From assembly GCA_900548625.1 (NCBI GenBank), contig URLO01000019.1:1-33063 (forward strand): 33,063 nucleotides of DNA, read 5' to 3'. The translations under genes and the position numbers were made by a program. The DNA is from an uncultured Eubacteriales bacterium. Lineage in GTDB: Bacteria > Bacillota > Clostridia > Oscillospirales > Oscillospiraceae. The notes below the pieces were generated by a model. It was not told where the DNA came from. It saw only the letters and a list, made by a program, of their open reading frames with translations, and made no database searches. Below, piece after piece: positions 22,538 to 29,031 of this stretch (within the stretch, counting starts at the first letter, position 1; each line of letters begins with the position of its first letter).

Positions 22538-23932
22538 TTACATGAACGTGAAGATCGTCTTCATGCAGCGATAGGTCATGTAGCAGTCAACCTTCGCAAC
22601 CGTCTCATACGGTGCGTGCATCGACAGCACGGGCACGCCCGCGTCGAGGGTGTCGATGTTGCGGCGAGCCATGAACTTCGCGACCGTGCCGCCGCCGCCC
22701 TTGTCAGTCTTGCCAAGCTCGCACATCTGCCAGCGGACATTGTGCTCGTTCAGCAGGCAGCGGACCTTGCCGACGATCTCGGACGAGGCATCGGACGCGC
22801 CGCTCTTGCCGCCGGAGCCGGTGTACTTGCAGAGGCCGACGCCGTAGTTGAGATAGGAGCTGTTGCGCGGCTCAAAAACGTCGGAGAAGTTTTCGTCATA
22901 CGCCGCCGTCACGTCGGCGGACAGGCAGAAGGAATTCTCGAAGCACTCGCGCAGCTCCACGCCCTGCGTGGCGCAGAGGTCTGCCATGAAGGTGTCGAAC
23001 GCCGCAGACTGCATACCGGAAACGCCCTCGGAGCCGATCTCCTCCTTGTCGGCGAAGATGCAGACGGCAGTCTTTGCCGGATGCTCAATATCGAAGATCG
23101 CAGCGAGCTCTGCATACGCGCAGACACGGTCGTCGTGGCCGTAGCCGCCGATGAGGCTGCGGTCAAGGCCGAGATCCCGCGCGTTCGCGGCAGGAACGGC
23201 CTGCAGCTCAGCGGAGATGAAGTCCTCCTCGATGATGCCGTACTTCTCATGCAGGAGCTTCAAAATGGCAAGGCTCACGCGGTCGGAGCTGTCGTCATCG
23301 CGCTCGGGCCAGCTGCCGATCAGAATGTTGAGAGACTCCGCGGGAATGGCGCTGTTCAGCGGCTTTGCGCCCTGCTCCGCACCAAGGTGCGGCAGAAGGT
23401 CGCTGATGATGAACTGCGGGTCATTGCGGTCGGCGCCGATCTTGACATAGACCTCGCTGCCGTCGCGGCGCATGACCTTGCCGTGCAGCTCCAGCGGCGT
23501 GGCGACCCACTGATACTTGCGGATGCCGCCGTAGTAATGGGTCTTCAGATAGGCCATCTCAGCATGGGATGCCTGGAAAAGTGGGCGGGGCTTGATGTCC
23601 AGTCTCGGTGCGTCGGTGTGCGCCGCGCCGATGTTCGCGCCCTTTGCCAGAGACTCCGAACCGATGACGGCCAGCATGATGGCCTTGCCGCGGTTATTGT
23701 AGTAGACCTTGTCGCCGGGGTTCAGCGCCATGCCGCGCTTGTACTCGACGAAGCCGCGCTTCTCGGCAAGCTCGATGGCAGAAAAGACGCACTCACGCTC
23801 GGTCTTGGAGGCATCCAGGAACCTCTTGTAATCCTCACAGTAGGCGTTCATTTCCGCCTCTTCAGCGGCGCTCAGCGCATTGTGGGCATTCTGCGGCTTG
23901 TACAGCAGCATATCGCGTTCTTCTTGTGTCAT
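22538..23932 (-). CDS. M18 family metalloaminopeptidase
   Basis: A 464-residue cytoplasmic aminopeptidase with two metals that removes N-terminal residues from peptides. Visible M18 features are the GANIGAAHTDAPRLD metal region (about residues 98-112), GGYGHDDRVCAYAEL (about 262-276), CIFADKEEIGSEG (catalytic Glu-Glu, about 293-305) and the C-terminal metal site VPVLSMHAPYETVAKVD (about 434-450). The length and motifs fit the apeA/LAP4-like group of Firmicutes. Its ATG overlaps the coaE stop by four bases, and AAGGAG lies in the end of coaE, so it is the last gene of the prfA operon. A terminator follows. Confidence 0.93.
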   Translation of the reverse strand: MTQEERDMLLYKPQNAHNALSAAEEAEMNAYCEDYKRFLDASKTERECVFSAIELAEKRGFVEYKRGMALNPGDKVYYNNRGKAIMLAVIGSESLAKGANIGAAHTDAPRLDIKPRPLFQASHAEMAYLKTHYYGGIRKYQWVATPLELHGKVMRRDGSEVYVKIGADRNDPQFIISDLLPHLGAEQGAKPLNSAIPAESLNILIGSWPERDDDSSDRVSLAILKLLHEKYGIIEEDFISAELQAVPAANARDLGLDRSLIGGYGHDDRVCAYAELAAIFDIEHPAKTAVCIFADKEEIGSEGVSGMQSAAFDTFMADLCATQGVELRECFENSFCLSADVTAAYDENFSDVFEPRNSSYLNYGVGLCKYTGSGGKSGASDASSEIVGKVRCLLNEHNVRWQMCELGKTDKGGGGTVAKFMARRNIDTLDAGVPVLSMHAPYETVAKVDCYMTYRCMKTIFTFM

Positions 23933-24534
23933 TTTGCGTTCTCCTTTATGATTTTGTCTAATAATGCCTCGGCTTGTATTTGAAATTCCTCTTGGGAGAT
24001 TTCACCGTTTTCAAGAATATACGTACAGTGTGTGCGGAAATAGCTTTCCGGCTCCTGCGCGCGGATGCGCAAAAGCGCATACTGGCGCTCAATGCCGTCG
24101 CGCGCCATGATGCGCGCAAGGCGTACCTCCTGCGGCGCGGTGACACCGACGGTCACATCGCAGAGAGAGGCAAGGCCGCTTTGAATGAGGTTGATCGCAT
24201 CGACGGCAAACAGCGCGCAGCCGCACGCCTTTTTCTCCGCCCGGATCGTCTCGACCGCACGCCGGACGTGGAAATAGACGATGCGATTGAGGGTCTCAAG
24301 CTGCGCCGGGTCTGAAAAAACGATCCCGCCGAGCTTTTTCCGGTCGAGCGTGCCGCTTGGCAGGAACACGTCTCCGAAAGCGTCCGTCAGCGCCGCGCGA
24401 AGCGCGCCGTCGGTACGCAAAAGATCATAATACAGCGCGTCACAGTCCACGCCGCAGCCGCCGCGCGCCTCGATCCGGCGCAAAAGCGCCGTCTTTCCGC
24501 AGCCGGTCTGGCCGGTGATGCCGATGGTCAGCAC
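23929..24534 (-). CDS. coaE: Dephospho-CoA kinase
   Basis: It phosphorylates the ribose 3'-OH of dephospho-CoA in the last step of CoA synthesis. The 201-residue length is normal. The P-loop GQTGCGKT is at residues 8-15. The substrate-site DCDALYYDLL (30-39) replaces the more usual DAD-x-xxR. The VTVGVTAPQEVRLARIMARDGI lid/Walker region (about 126-147) and the C-terminal NGEISQEEFQIQAEALL are typical. The region preceding the lid (CALFAVDAINLIQSGLASL) reads DAINLIQSG where many homologs have D-P-LL-E. It starts three bases after sua5 and overlaps the M18 gene. Confidence 0.9.
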   Translation of the reverse strand: MLTIGITGQTGCGKTALLRRIEARGGCGVDCDALYYDLLRTDGALRAALTDAFGDVFLPSGTLDRKKLGGIVFSDPAQLETLNRIVYFHVRRAVETIRAEKKACGCALFAVDAINLIQSGLASLCDVTVGVTAPQEVRLARIMARDGIERQYALLRIRAQEPESYFRTHCTYILENGEISQEEFQIQAEALLDKIIKENAK

Positions 24535-24537
24535 GCG

Positions 24538-25560
24538 CTACACCTCCACCACATGGAAGCCCGCCGCTTTTTTCAGCCGGTTTCCGATCGCAAGGCCAAG
24601 CCCTGCGTCATCCGGGCACTGGGCGTAGATCTCCGGCACGCCCGTCACGTCAAACTCGCGCAGAGCGTCAAAGACGCGGCGCGCCTGCTCGGACTTGTCG
24701 CCCTCGGGGCCGAGGTCATGGATGACGCGCCCCGGAAACAGCGCGCGGTATTCGGAAAAGCAGATAACGCCCGCGCCCTGCTGCGCATGGCGTGCGATAT
24801 AGTCGGCGCTTTTTTCACCGTCTCCGGTCACGACCGTGACGGGCGCCTTCGGCGCATAATGGCGGTATTTCATGCCGGGTGCGCGCGGATGCTCGCCGTC
24901 TGCGACCGGCTGCGTGATGCACCGGTCAACAAGGACCGTGCCCAGCACGCGCTGAAGCTCCTCAAGCGGAAGTCCGCCCGCGCGCAGAAGGCGCGGCGGC
25001 TCACAGGTGAGGTCGATGATCGTCGATTCGACGCCGACGCTGCACGCGCCGCCGTCAAAGATGCCGTCGATCTTTCCGTCCATATCCTCGACCATGTCCG
25101 CCGCCGTGGTGGGGCTCGGACGGCCGGAGGTGTTGCCAGACGGTGCGGCAACGGGCACGCCGGCGGCGCGGATGACCGCAAGCGTCACCGGATGGTTCGG
25201 GCAGCGGACACCGACCGTGTCAAGCCCGCCGGTCGTGCGGTACGGCACAACATCCTTCTTCGGCAGGATCATGGTCAGCGGCCCCGGCCAGAACTCGTCC
25301 GCGAGGCGGTATGCGCTCTCGGGGACGTTTTCACAATATCTGCTCAGCCACATGCTGTCCGGCACATGGATGATGAGCGGGTTGTCCTGCGGTCTGCCCT
25401 TTGCCTCATAGATACGGCGGCAGGCGTCTGCGTTCAGTGCGTCCGCGCCAAGGCCGTAGACCGTCTCGGTCGGGATGCCGAGCAGACCGCCGCGGCGGAT
25501 GATCTCCGCCGCCGCCTCGATATTTTCATTTGTCGCTTCTGTAAACAGGATCGTTTTCAA
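24538..25560 (-). CDS. L-threonylcarbamoyladenylate synthase, Sua5 type
   Basis: It makes threonylcarbamoyl-AMP from threonine, bicarbonate and ATP for t6A37 modification of tRNAs that read ANN codons. It has 340 residues. The YrdC catalytic domain covers about 1-200 (GGLLGIPTETVYGLGADALN, KGRPQDNPLIIHV, PVAAPSGNTSGRPSPT, and STIIDL), and the Sua5-specific C-terminal domain covers about 225-340 (APGMKYRHYAPKAPV). The start is a TTG, preceded by AAGGAAG about 9 bases upstream. It is the second gene of the operon after prfA, 26 bases downstream, an arrangement common in Firmicutes. The prmC gene often found beside prfA is not in this cluster. Confidence 0.93.
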   Translation of the reverse strand: MKTILFTEATNENIEAAAEIIRRGGLLGIPTETVYGLGADALNADACRRIYEAKGRPQDNPLIIHVPDSMWLSRYCENVPESAYRLADEFWPGPLTMILPKKDVVPYRTTGGLDTVGVRCPNHPVTLAVIRAAGVPVAAPSGNTSGRPSPTTAADMVEDMDGKIDGIFDGGACSVGVESTIIDLTCEPPRLLRAGGLPLEELQRVLGTVLVDRCITQPVADGEHPRAPGMKYRHYAPKAPVTVVTGDGEKSADYIARHAQQGAGVICFSEYRALFPGRVIHDLGPEGDKSEQARRVFDALREFDVTGVPEIYAQCPDDAGLGLAIGNRLKKAAGFHVVEV

Positions 25561-25586
25561 AACAGCGCTTCCTTTTTTCTCGGTTT

Positions 25587-26660
25587 TCAGACTTCCTGCT
25601 GGCTTTGCAGCTTTCTGGCCTGATCGGCGGTCACGAGCGCGTCGATCAGCTCGTCAAGATCTCCGTCCATGATCGCGTCGATCTTGTAAAGCGTCAGGCC
25701 GATGCGGTGATCGGTCACGCGGCCCTGCGGGAAATTATACGTCCGGATGCGTTCGTTGCGCATACCGGTACCGACCTGGCTGCGGCGTTCGGAGGAGACC
25801 TCATTTTCAATGCGGCTCTGCTCGATCTCGTAGAGCTTCGAGGCGAGCATCTGCATACAGCGCGCACGGTTTTGCACCTGCGAGCGCTCCTCCTGACAGG
25901 CAACGACGATGCCCGACGGCTTGTGGATCAAACGCACAGCGGAGGACGTCTTATTGATGTGCTGGCCGCCCGCACCGGATGAGCGGAAGACCTGCATTTC
26001 GATGTCCTCCGGCCGGATATCGACCTCCGCCTCCTCCATCTCCGGCAGCACGGCGACGGTTGCCGTGGAGGTGTGTACGCGTCCGCCGGACTCGGTCTCC
26101 GGGACGCGCTGGACACGGTGAACGCCGGATTCAAACTTCAGGCGCGAGTAGGCGCCGTCGCCGTGGATCATAAAGTCGGCTTCCTTTACGCCGCCAAGCT
26201 CCGTCTCGTTGTAGTTGAGCAGCTCCACCGTCCAGCGGCGGTTTGCGGCGTACATCGAATACATGCGGAACAGGCTGTGGGCAAACAGGGCGCTTTCCTC
26301 TCCGCCGACACCGCCGCGGATCTCCACGATCACGCCCTTTTCGTCGTTCGGGTCGCGCGGCAGCAGCAGAATTTTCAGCTCCTGCTCCAGCTCCTCCTGC
26401 CGCTTTTTCGCGGCGGAAAACTCCTCCTGACAAAGTGCCTTCAGCTCTGCGTCCGTCTCGCCCGCCATCATCTCGCGCAGCTCGACCTGCTCCTGCTGCG
26501 CCTTTTTGAGTGCGCGGTAGGCATTTACGACCGGTTCGAGCAGCTTCTGCTCCTTCATGAGCTTTGCCGCCGCCTTGGGGTCGGCAAAAAACTCCGGCTG
26601 CGCCATGCGCTCCGCCGCTTCCATATACCGCTCTTCGACCAGCTTCAGTTTATCCAGCAT
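25587..26660 (-). CDS. prfA: Peptide chain release factor 1
   Basis: RF1 recognises UAA and UAG and triggers peptide release. It has 357 residues. The N-terminal coiled domain is about 1-100. The stop-codon recognition PxT motif is PET at 187-189, in HRVQRVPETESGGRVHTST. The GGQ catalytic motif is at 231-233 (SSGAGGQHINKT), and the C-terminal domain has NFPQGRVTDHRIGLT. Three ATG codons stand in a row (26666, 26663 and 26660). GGAG spacing is good for the last two, and homologs start MLDKL, so I chose 26660. It is first in an operon with sua5, coaE and the M18 peptidase. Confidence 0.96.
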   Translation of the reverse strand: MLDKLKLVEERYMEAAERMAQPEFFADPKAAAKLMKEQKLLEPVVNAYRALKKAQQEQVELREMMAGETDAELKALCQEEFSAAKKRQEELEQELKILLLPRDPNDEKGVIVEIRGGVGGEESALFAHSLFRMYSMYAANRRWTVELLNYNETELGGVKEADFMIHGDGAYSRLKFESGVHRVQRVPETESGGRVHTSTATVAVLPEMEEAEVDIRPEDIEMQVFRSSGAGGQHINKTSSAVRLIHKPSGIVVACQEERSQVQNRARCMQMLASKLYEIEQSRIENEVSSERRSQVGTGMRNERIRTYNFPQGRVTDHRIGLTLYKIDAIMDGDLDELIDALVTADQARKLQSQQEV

Positions 26661-26690
26661 CATCATTTCTCCACATATCAAATCGTGTAT

Positions 26691-26719
26691 ATCATAGCGC
26701 ATTTTTGCCGCTTCGTCAA
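26691..26719 (-). promoter_or_regulatory. SigA promoter of the prfA operon
   Basis: On the minus strand, TTGACG (26714-26719), a 17-base spacer and TATGAT (26691-26696), 30 bases upstream of the prfA start. Confidence 0.75.
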
Positions 26720-26728
26720 ATCATCCCT

Positions 26729-26757
26729 GCGTGTTTTGCACGCTTTTGCACATACTA
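26729..26757 (+). promoter_or_regulatory. Possible forespore (SigG-type) promoter of the deacetylase gene
   Basis: CATACTA (26751-26757) matches the SigG/SigF -10 pattern. GCGTG (26729-26733), 17 bases upstream, matches the SigG -35 (GMATR) in 4 of 5 positions. A SigE reading of the -10 (CATACTAT) is also possible. No good SigA promoter is evident. Confidence 0.35.
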
Positions 26758-26789
26758 TTCTGAAAAAAGATCAGAAACGGGGTATGAGA

Positions 26790-27509
26790 ATGAAGCGGCT
26801 GCTTTCCGCCGCGCTGGCAGCGGCGGTTTTTCTGGCCTTCTGCGTGCCGCGGGCGCGCTGCGGCGGCGCGGAAAAGGGCTGTATCGCGCTGACCTTTGAC
26901 GACGGGCCGTCAGGCGAGCTGACCGAGGCGCTTCTGGACGGGCTTCGCGCACGCGGCGTGCGCGCGACATTTTTTGTCTGTGCCTACCGCGTGGCGCAGT
27001 TTCCGCAGACGCTCTGCCGCGCCGCGCAGGAGGGCCACGAGATCGGGCTGCATAGCTGCTGCCACGACTATATGCAGAACATGTGCCGCGATGAGGCATA
27101 CGAGGATCTCGTCTCCTGCGCGCAGGCCGTTACGGAGTGCTGCGGCATCGCGCCGAGGCTCTTTCGCCCGCCCGGAGGGCTCTATTCCTCCGACCTTCTT
27201 GCAGCGGCAAGGGACGCGGGCGTGAGCGTCATTTTGTGGTCGGTCGATCCCGAGGACTGGGACGCAAAGCAGCACGCGAGCGTCCTGCCGCGTGTTTTGC
27301 GCGGCGCCGCGCCGGGCGCAGTCATTTTGATGCATGATATGTCTGAAAACTCGGTGACGTGCGCGCTTCGCGCCGTGGACGCGCTTCGCGCCGAAGGGTA
27401 CCGGTTCTGCACCGTGACGGAGCTTGCCGCCGAAGCCGGGGTCGCGCTGCTTCCCGGCGGTGTCTACAGCAGCTTTCCGCCGCCAAAGCCGTCCGGGCGA
27501 AAGGATTGA
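26790..27509 (+). CDS. Secreted polysaccharide deacetylase (NodB/CE4 family)
   Basis: A 239-residue protein with an N-terminal signal peptide (LLSAALAAAVFLAFCVPRARC). All NodB motifs are present: TFDDGPS (35-41, catalytic and metal Asp37-Asp38), HSCCH (88-92), RPPGG (126-130), VDPEDW (152-157) and ILMHD (179-183). Such enzymes remove acetyl or amide groups from peptidoglycan sugars. Of two nearby in-frame ATGs I chose 26790 because the GGGG sits about 7 bases upstream of it, against one base for 26784. The spacing and the sporulation-type promoter suggest a PdaA/PdaB-like cortex role, but the TFDDGP motif is the generic one, so this is uncertain. Confidence 0.88.
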   Translation: MKRLLSAALAAAVFLAFCVPRARCGGAEKGCIALTFDDGPSGELTEALLDGLRARGVRATFFVCAYRVAQFPQTLCRAAQEGHEIGLHSCCHDYMQNMCRDEAYEDLVSCAQAVTECCGIAPRLFRPPGGLYSSDLLAAARDAGVSVILWSVDPEDWDAKQHASVLPRVLRGAAPGAVILMHDMSENSVTCALRAVDALRAEGYRFCTVTELAAEAGVALLPGGVYSSFPPPKPSGRKD

Positions 27510-27534
27510 CGAACCGCGCCGCTTCCTGTAAAAT
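27506..27534 (+). promoter_or_regulatory. SigA promoter of the 5-formyl-THF cyclo-ligase gene
   Basis: TTGACG (27506-27511), a 17-base spacer and TAAAAT (27529-27534). The -35 box overlaps the deacetylase stop codon. Confidence 0.75.
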
Positions 27535-27563
27535 AGGACGAAAGAATCACAGGAGGCGGTTTT

Positions 27564-28118
27564 ATGGATAAAAAAACGCTTCGCGCCCAAATCAAGGCGC
27601 AGAAGGCCGCGCTGAGCGAGGAGCAGATCCTTGCCGCGAGCGAGCGGCTTGCGCGTCAGCTCTATGCCCACCCTGCCTATCAGGCAGCCTCGTCAATTTA
27701 CGGCTATCTGGCGTTCAATGAGGAGGTGCGCACCGTTCCCATGCTCCGGCAGGCGCAGAAGGACGGCAAGCGTGTTGCTGTCCCGAAGGTGTTCGGGTCG
27801 GAAATGCGGTTTTTATGGCTGGATGATCTCGACGCCGTGGCTCCCGGCTATTACGGCGTGCCGGAGCCGGTCGCGGACGGCCCCGTTGCCGGGGATGAGA
27901 CGGCGCTCATTCTGATGCCCGGTCTGGCCTTTGACCCGGAGGGACGGCGCTGCGGCTACGGCGGCGGCTTCTATGACCGCTATCTCGCCGCCCATCCGAA
28001 CCACCCGACGCTTGCCATGTGCTATGACTTCCAGATGCTGCCCCACCTCGATGTGGAAAGCTTCGATGTACCGGTGCTGTATGTGCTCTCGGCATCGGTG
28101 GAGGTGGACGTGAAATGA
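27564..28118 (+). CDS. 5-formyltetrahydrofolate cyclo-ligase
   Basis: It converts 5-formyl-THF to 5,10-methenyl-THF using ATP, returning stored folate to one-carbon metabolism. The 184-residue length is normal. The N-terminal basic helix (LRAQIKAQKAALSEEQ), IYGYLAFNEEV (about 45-55), VAVPKV (about 71-76) and the signature LILMPGLAFDPEGRRCGYGGGFYDRYL (about 115-141) are all present. AGGAGG precedes the ATG. The stop overlaps the next gene's start (ATGA), so they form a two-gene unit. Confidence 0.94.
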   Translation: MDKKTLRAQIKAQKAALSEEQILAASERLARQLYAHPAYQAASSIYGYLAFNEEVRTVPMLRQAQKDGKRVAVPKVFGSEMRFLWLDDLDAVAPGYYGVPEPVADGPVAGDETALILMPGLAFDPEGRRCGYGGGFYDRYLAAHPNHPTLAMCYDFQMLPHLDVESFDVPVLYVLSASVEVDVK

Positions 28119-28693
28119 AATACGTGTTTCTGCTGATTTTGTGCGCGTTCGTCTTTCTCGTCTGCTTTCTGGTCGATCTGCTGCTCAAAAAGCTCTTTCC
28201 GAAGGACAAACTCGAAAAAAGCAAGCAGTGCGTGCGCCTTCCGCGGCGCGAGGCCATTTTCGGCGTCCTTCTCGTCTTCGCGGCAGTTGTCGTCTTTGTG
28301 CGCTTTTTGCCGCAGAAGATGGACGTGCTGCTGCTCATCGGCGCGGTCGTGGCGCTGCTGCTCGGCACGCTTCTGCTTGTGAGCTACTGCTCGTTTGCCA
28401 TCTATTATGATGAGGAGACATTTCTCTACCGCAATTTCCGCCATAAAAAGACGCTCTATCACTATTCCCAGATCCGCGGCCAGCGCTCGCTCCAGACGCG
28501 AAGCGGCATCAACACCGAGCTGTTCGTCGGTGAGGAAAGTCTCCAGCTCTACAGCGCCATGCAGGGTCTGGACGCCTTTTTGAACAAGGCCTTTTTTCGC
28601 TGGTGCGCCGTGAAGGGCATCGACCCCGACAGCATCGAAAACAATCCCCCCATGCTGACTTACTTCCCCGACCCTGACAATGTAGACGGATAA
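28115..28693 (+). CDS. Small membrane protein of unknown function
   Basis: A 192-residue protein with three hydrophobic helices at about 3-25, 47-66 and 71-93. A soluble C-terminal domain follows (about 95-192), with YYDEETFLYRNFRHKKTLYHYSQI, a pattern seen in PH-like domains of small bacterial membrane proteins. I do not recognise the family. It overlaps the stop of the folate cyclo-ligase gene by four bases and is probably translated from the same message, but no functional link is evident. Confidence 0.75.
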   Translation: MKYVFLLILCAFVFLVCFLVDLLLKKLFPKDKLEKSKQCVRLPRREAIFGVLLVFAAVVVFVRFLPQKMDVLLLIGAVVALLLGTLLLVSYCSFAIYYDEETFLYRNFRHKKTLYHYSQIRGQRSLQTRSGINTELFVGEESLQLYSAMQGLDAFLNKAFFRWCAVKGIDPDSIENNPPMLTYFPDPDNVDG

Positions 28694-28697
28694 ACCG

Positions 28698-28737
28698 CGC
28701 ACACTCTGCAAAAGCGCTGCTTTTGCAGGGGGTGCGT
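28698..28737. terminator. Terminator hairpin, left copy of a 40-bp direct duplication
   Basis: CTGCAAAAGC pairs with GCTTTTGCAG, extended by CGCAC with GTGCG. The entire 40 bases recur identically at 28971-29010 on the other side of repeat copy B. It ends the 28115-28693 gene. Confidence 0.8.
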
Positions 28738-28968
28738 GCGCTTGTCAAAAATCTTTTTGACAAGCTCTCAAACGCGAACCGCGGGGGCTTGGTTCGCGTT
28801 TGAAAAGGCTGCACCCAGCTGCGCGCATAATTTGTGCGCTGTTTGCGCACAAATTCCACACTTGCCGGGCGTAGCGTGTTTTGTCCGAGGTTTACGGCCC
28901 CGGACAAAACCGATTTACACTTTATTTCGCCGTGCGCGGCGAAACTCTACGAGGTTCTTTGACAGTCT
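28738..28968. repeat. Multi-hairpin structured repeat, copy B
   Basis: A 231-bp copy of the module at 6-237. By hand count, the last 147 bases align without gaps and with 23 differences (about 84% identical). Each main stem survives: 28829-28839/28845-28855 differs from copy A by a paired change, and 28925-28944 keeps its TGCG loop while five base pairs are exchanged. It lies between convergent genes and is flanked by identical 40-bp terminator copies. It has no start codon at the position of the copy A reading frame (TTG replaces ATG), which argues against a conserved protein. Together with the flanking hairpins it fills 28694-29031. Confidence 0.88.
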
Positions 28969-28970
28969 AA

Positions 28971-29010
28971 CGCACACTCTGCAAAAGCGCTGCTTTTGCA
29001 GGGGGTGCGT
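28971..29010. terminator. Terminator hairpin, right copy of the 40-bp duplication
   Basis: Identical to 28698-28737. It lies 21 bases past the tex stop (minus strand) and two bases after repeat copy B, and probably ends the tex transcript. Confidence 0.8.
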
Positions 29011-29031
29011 TCTTCGATCCGAGGCGGTTTT

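Noticed and set aside
28698..29010. CRISPR array or retron reading of the repeats around copy B
   Set aside because: There are only two 40-bp repeats separated by 233 bp, with no regular spacers and no cas or reverse transcriptase gene nearby.
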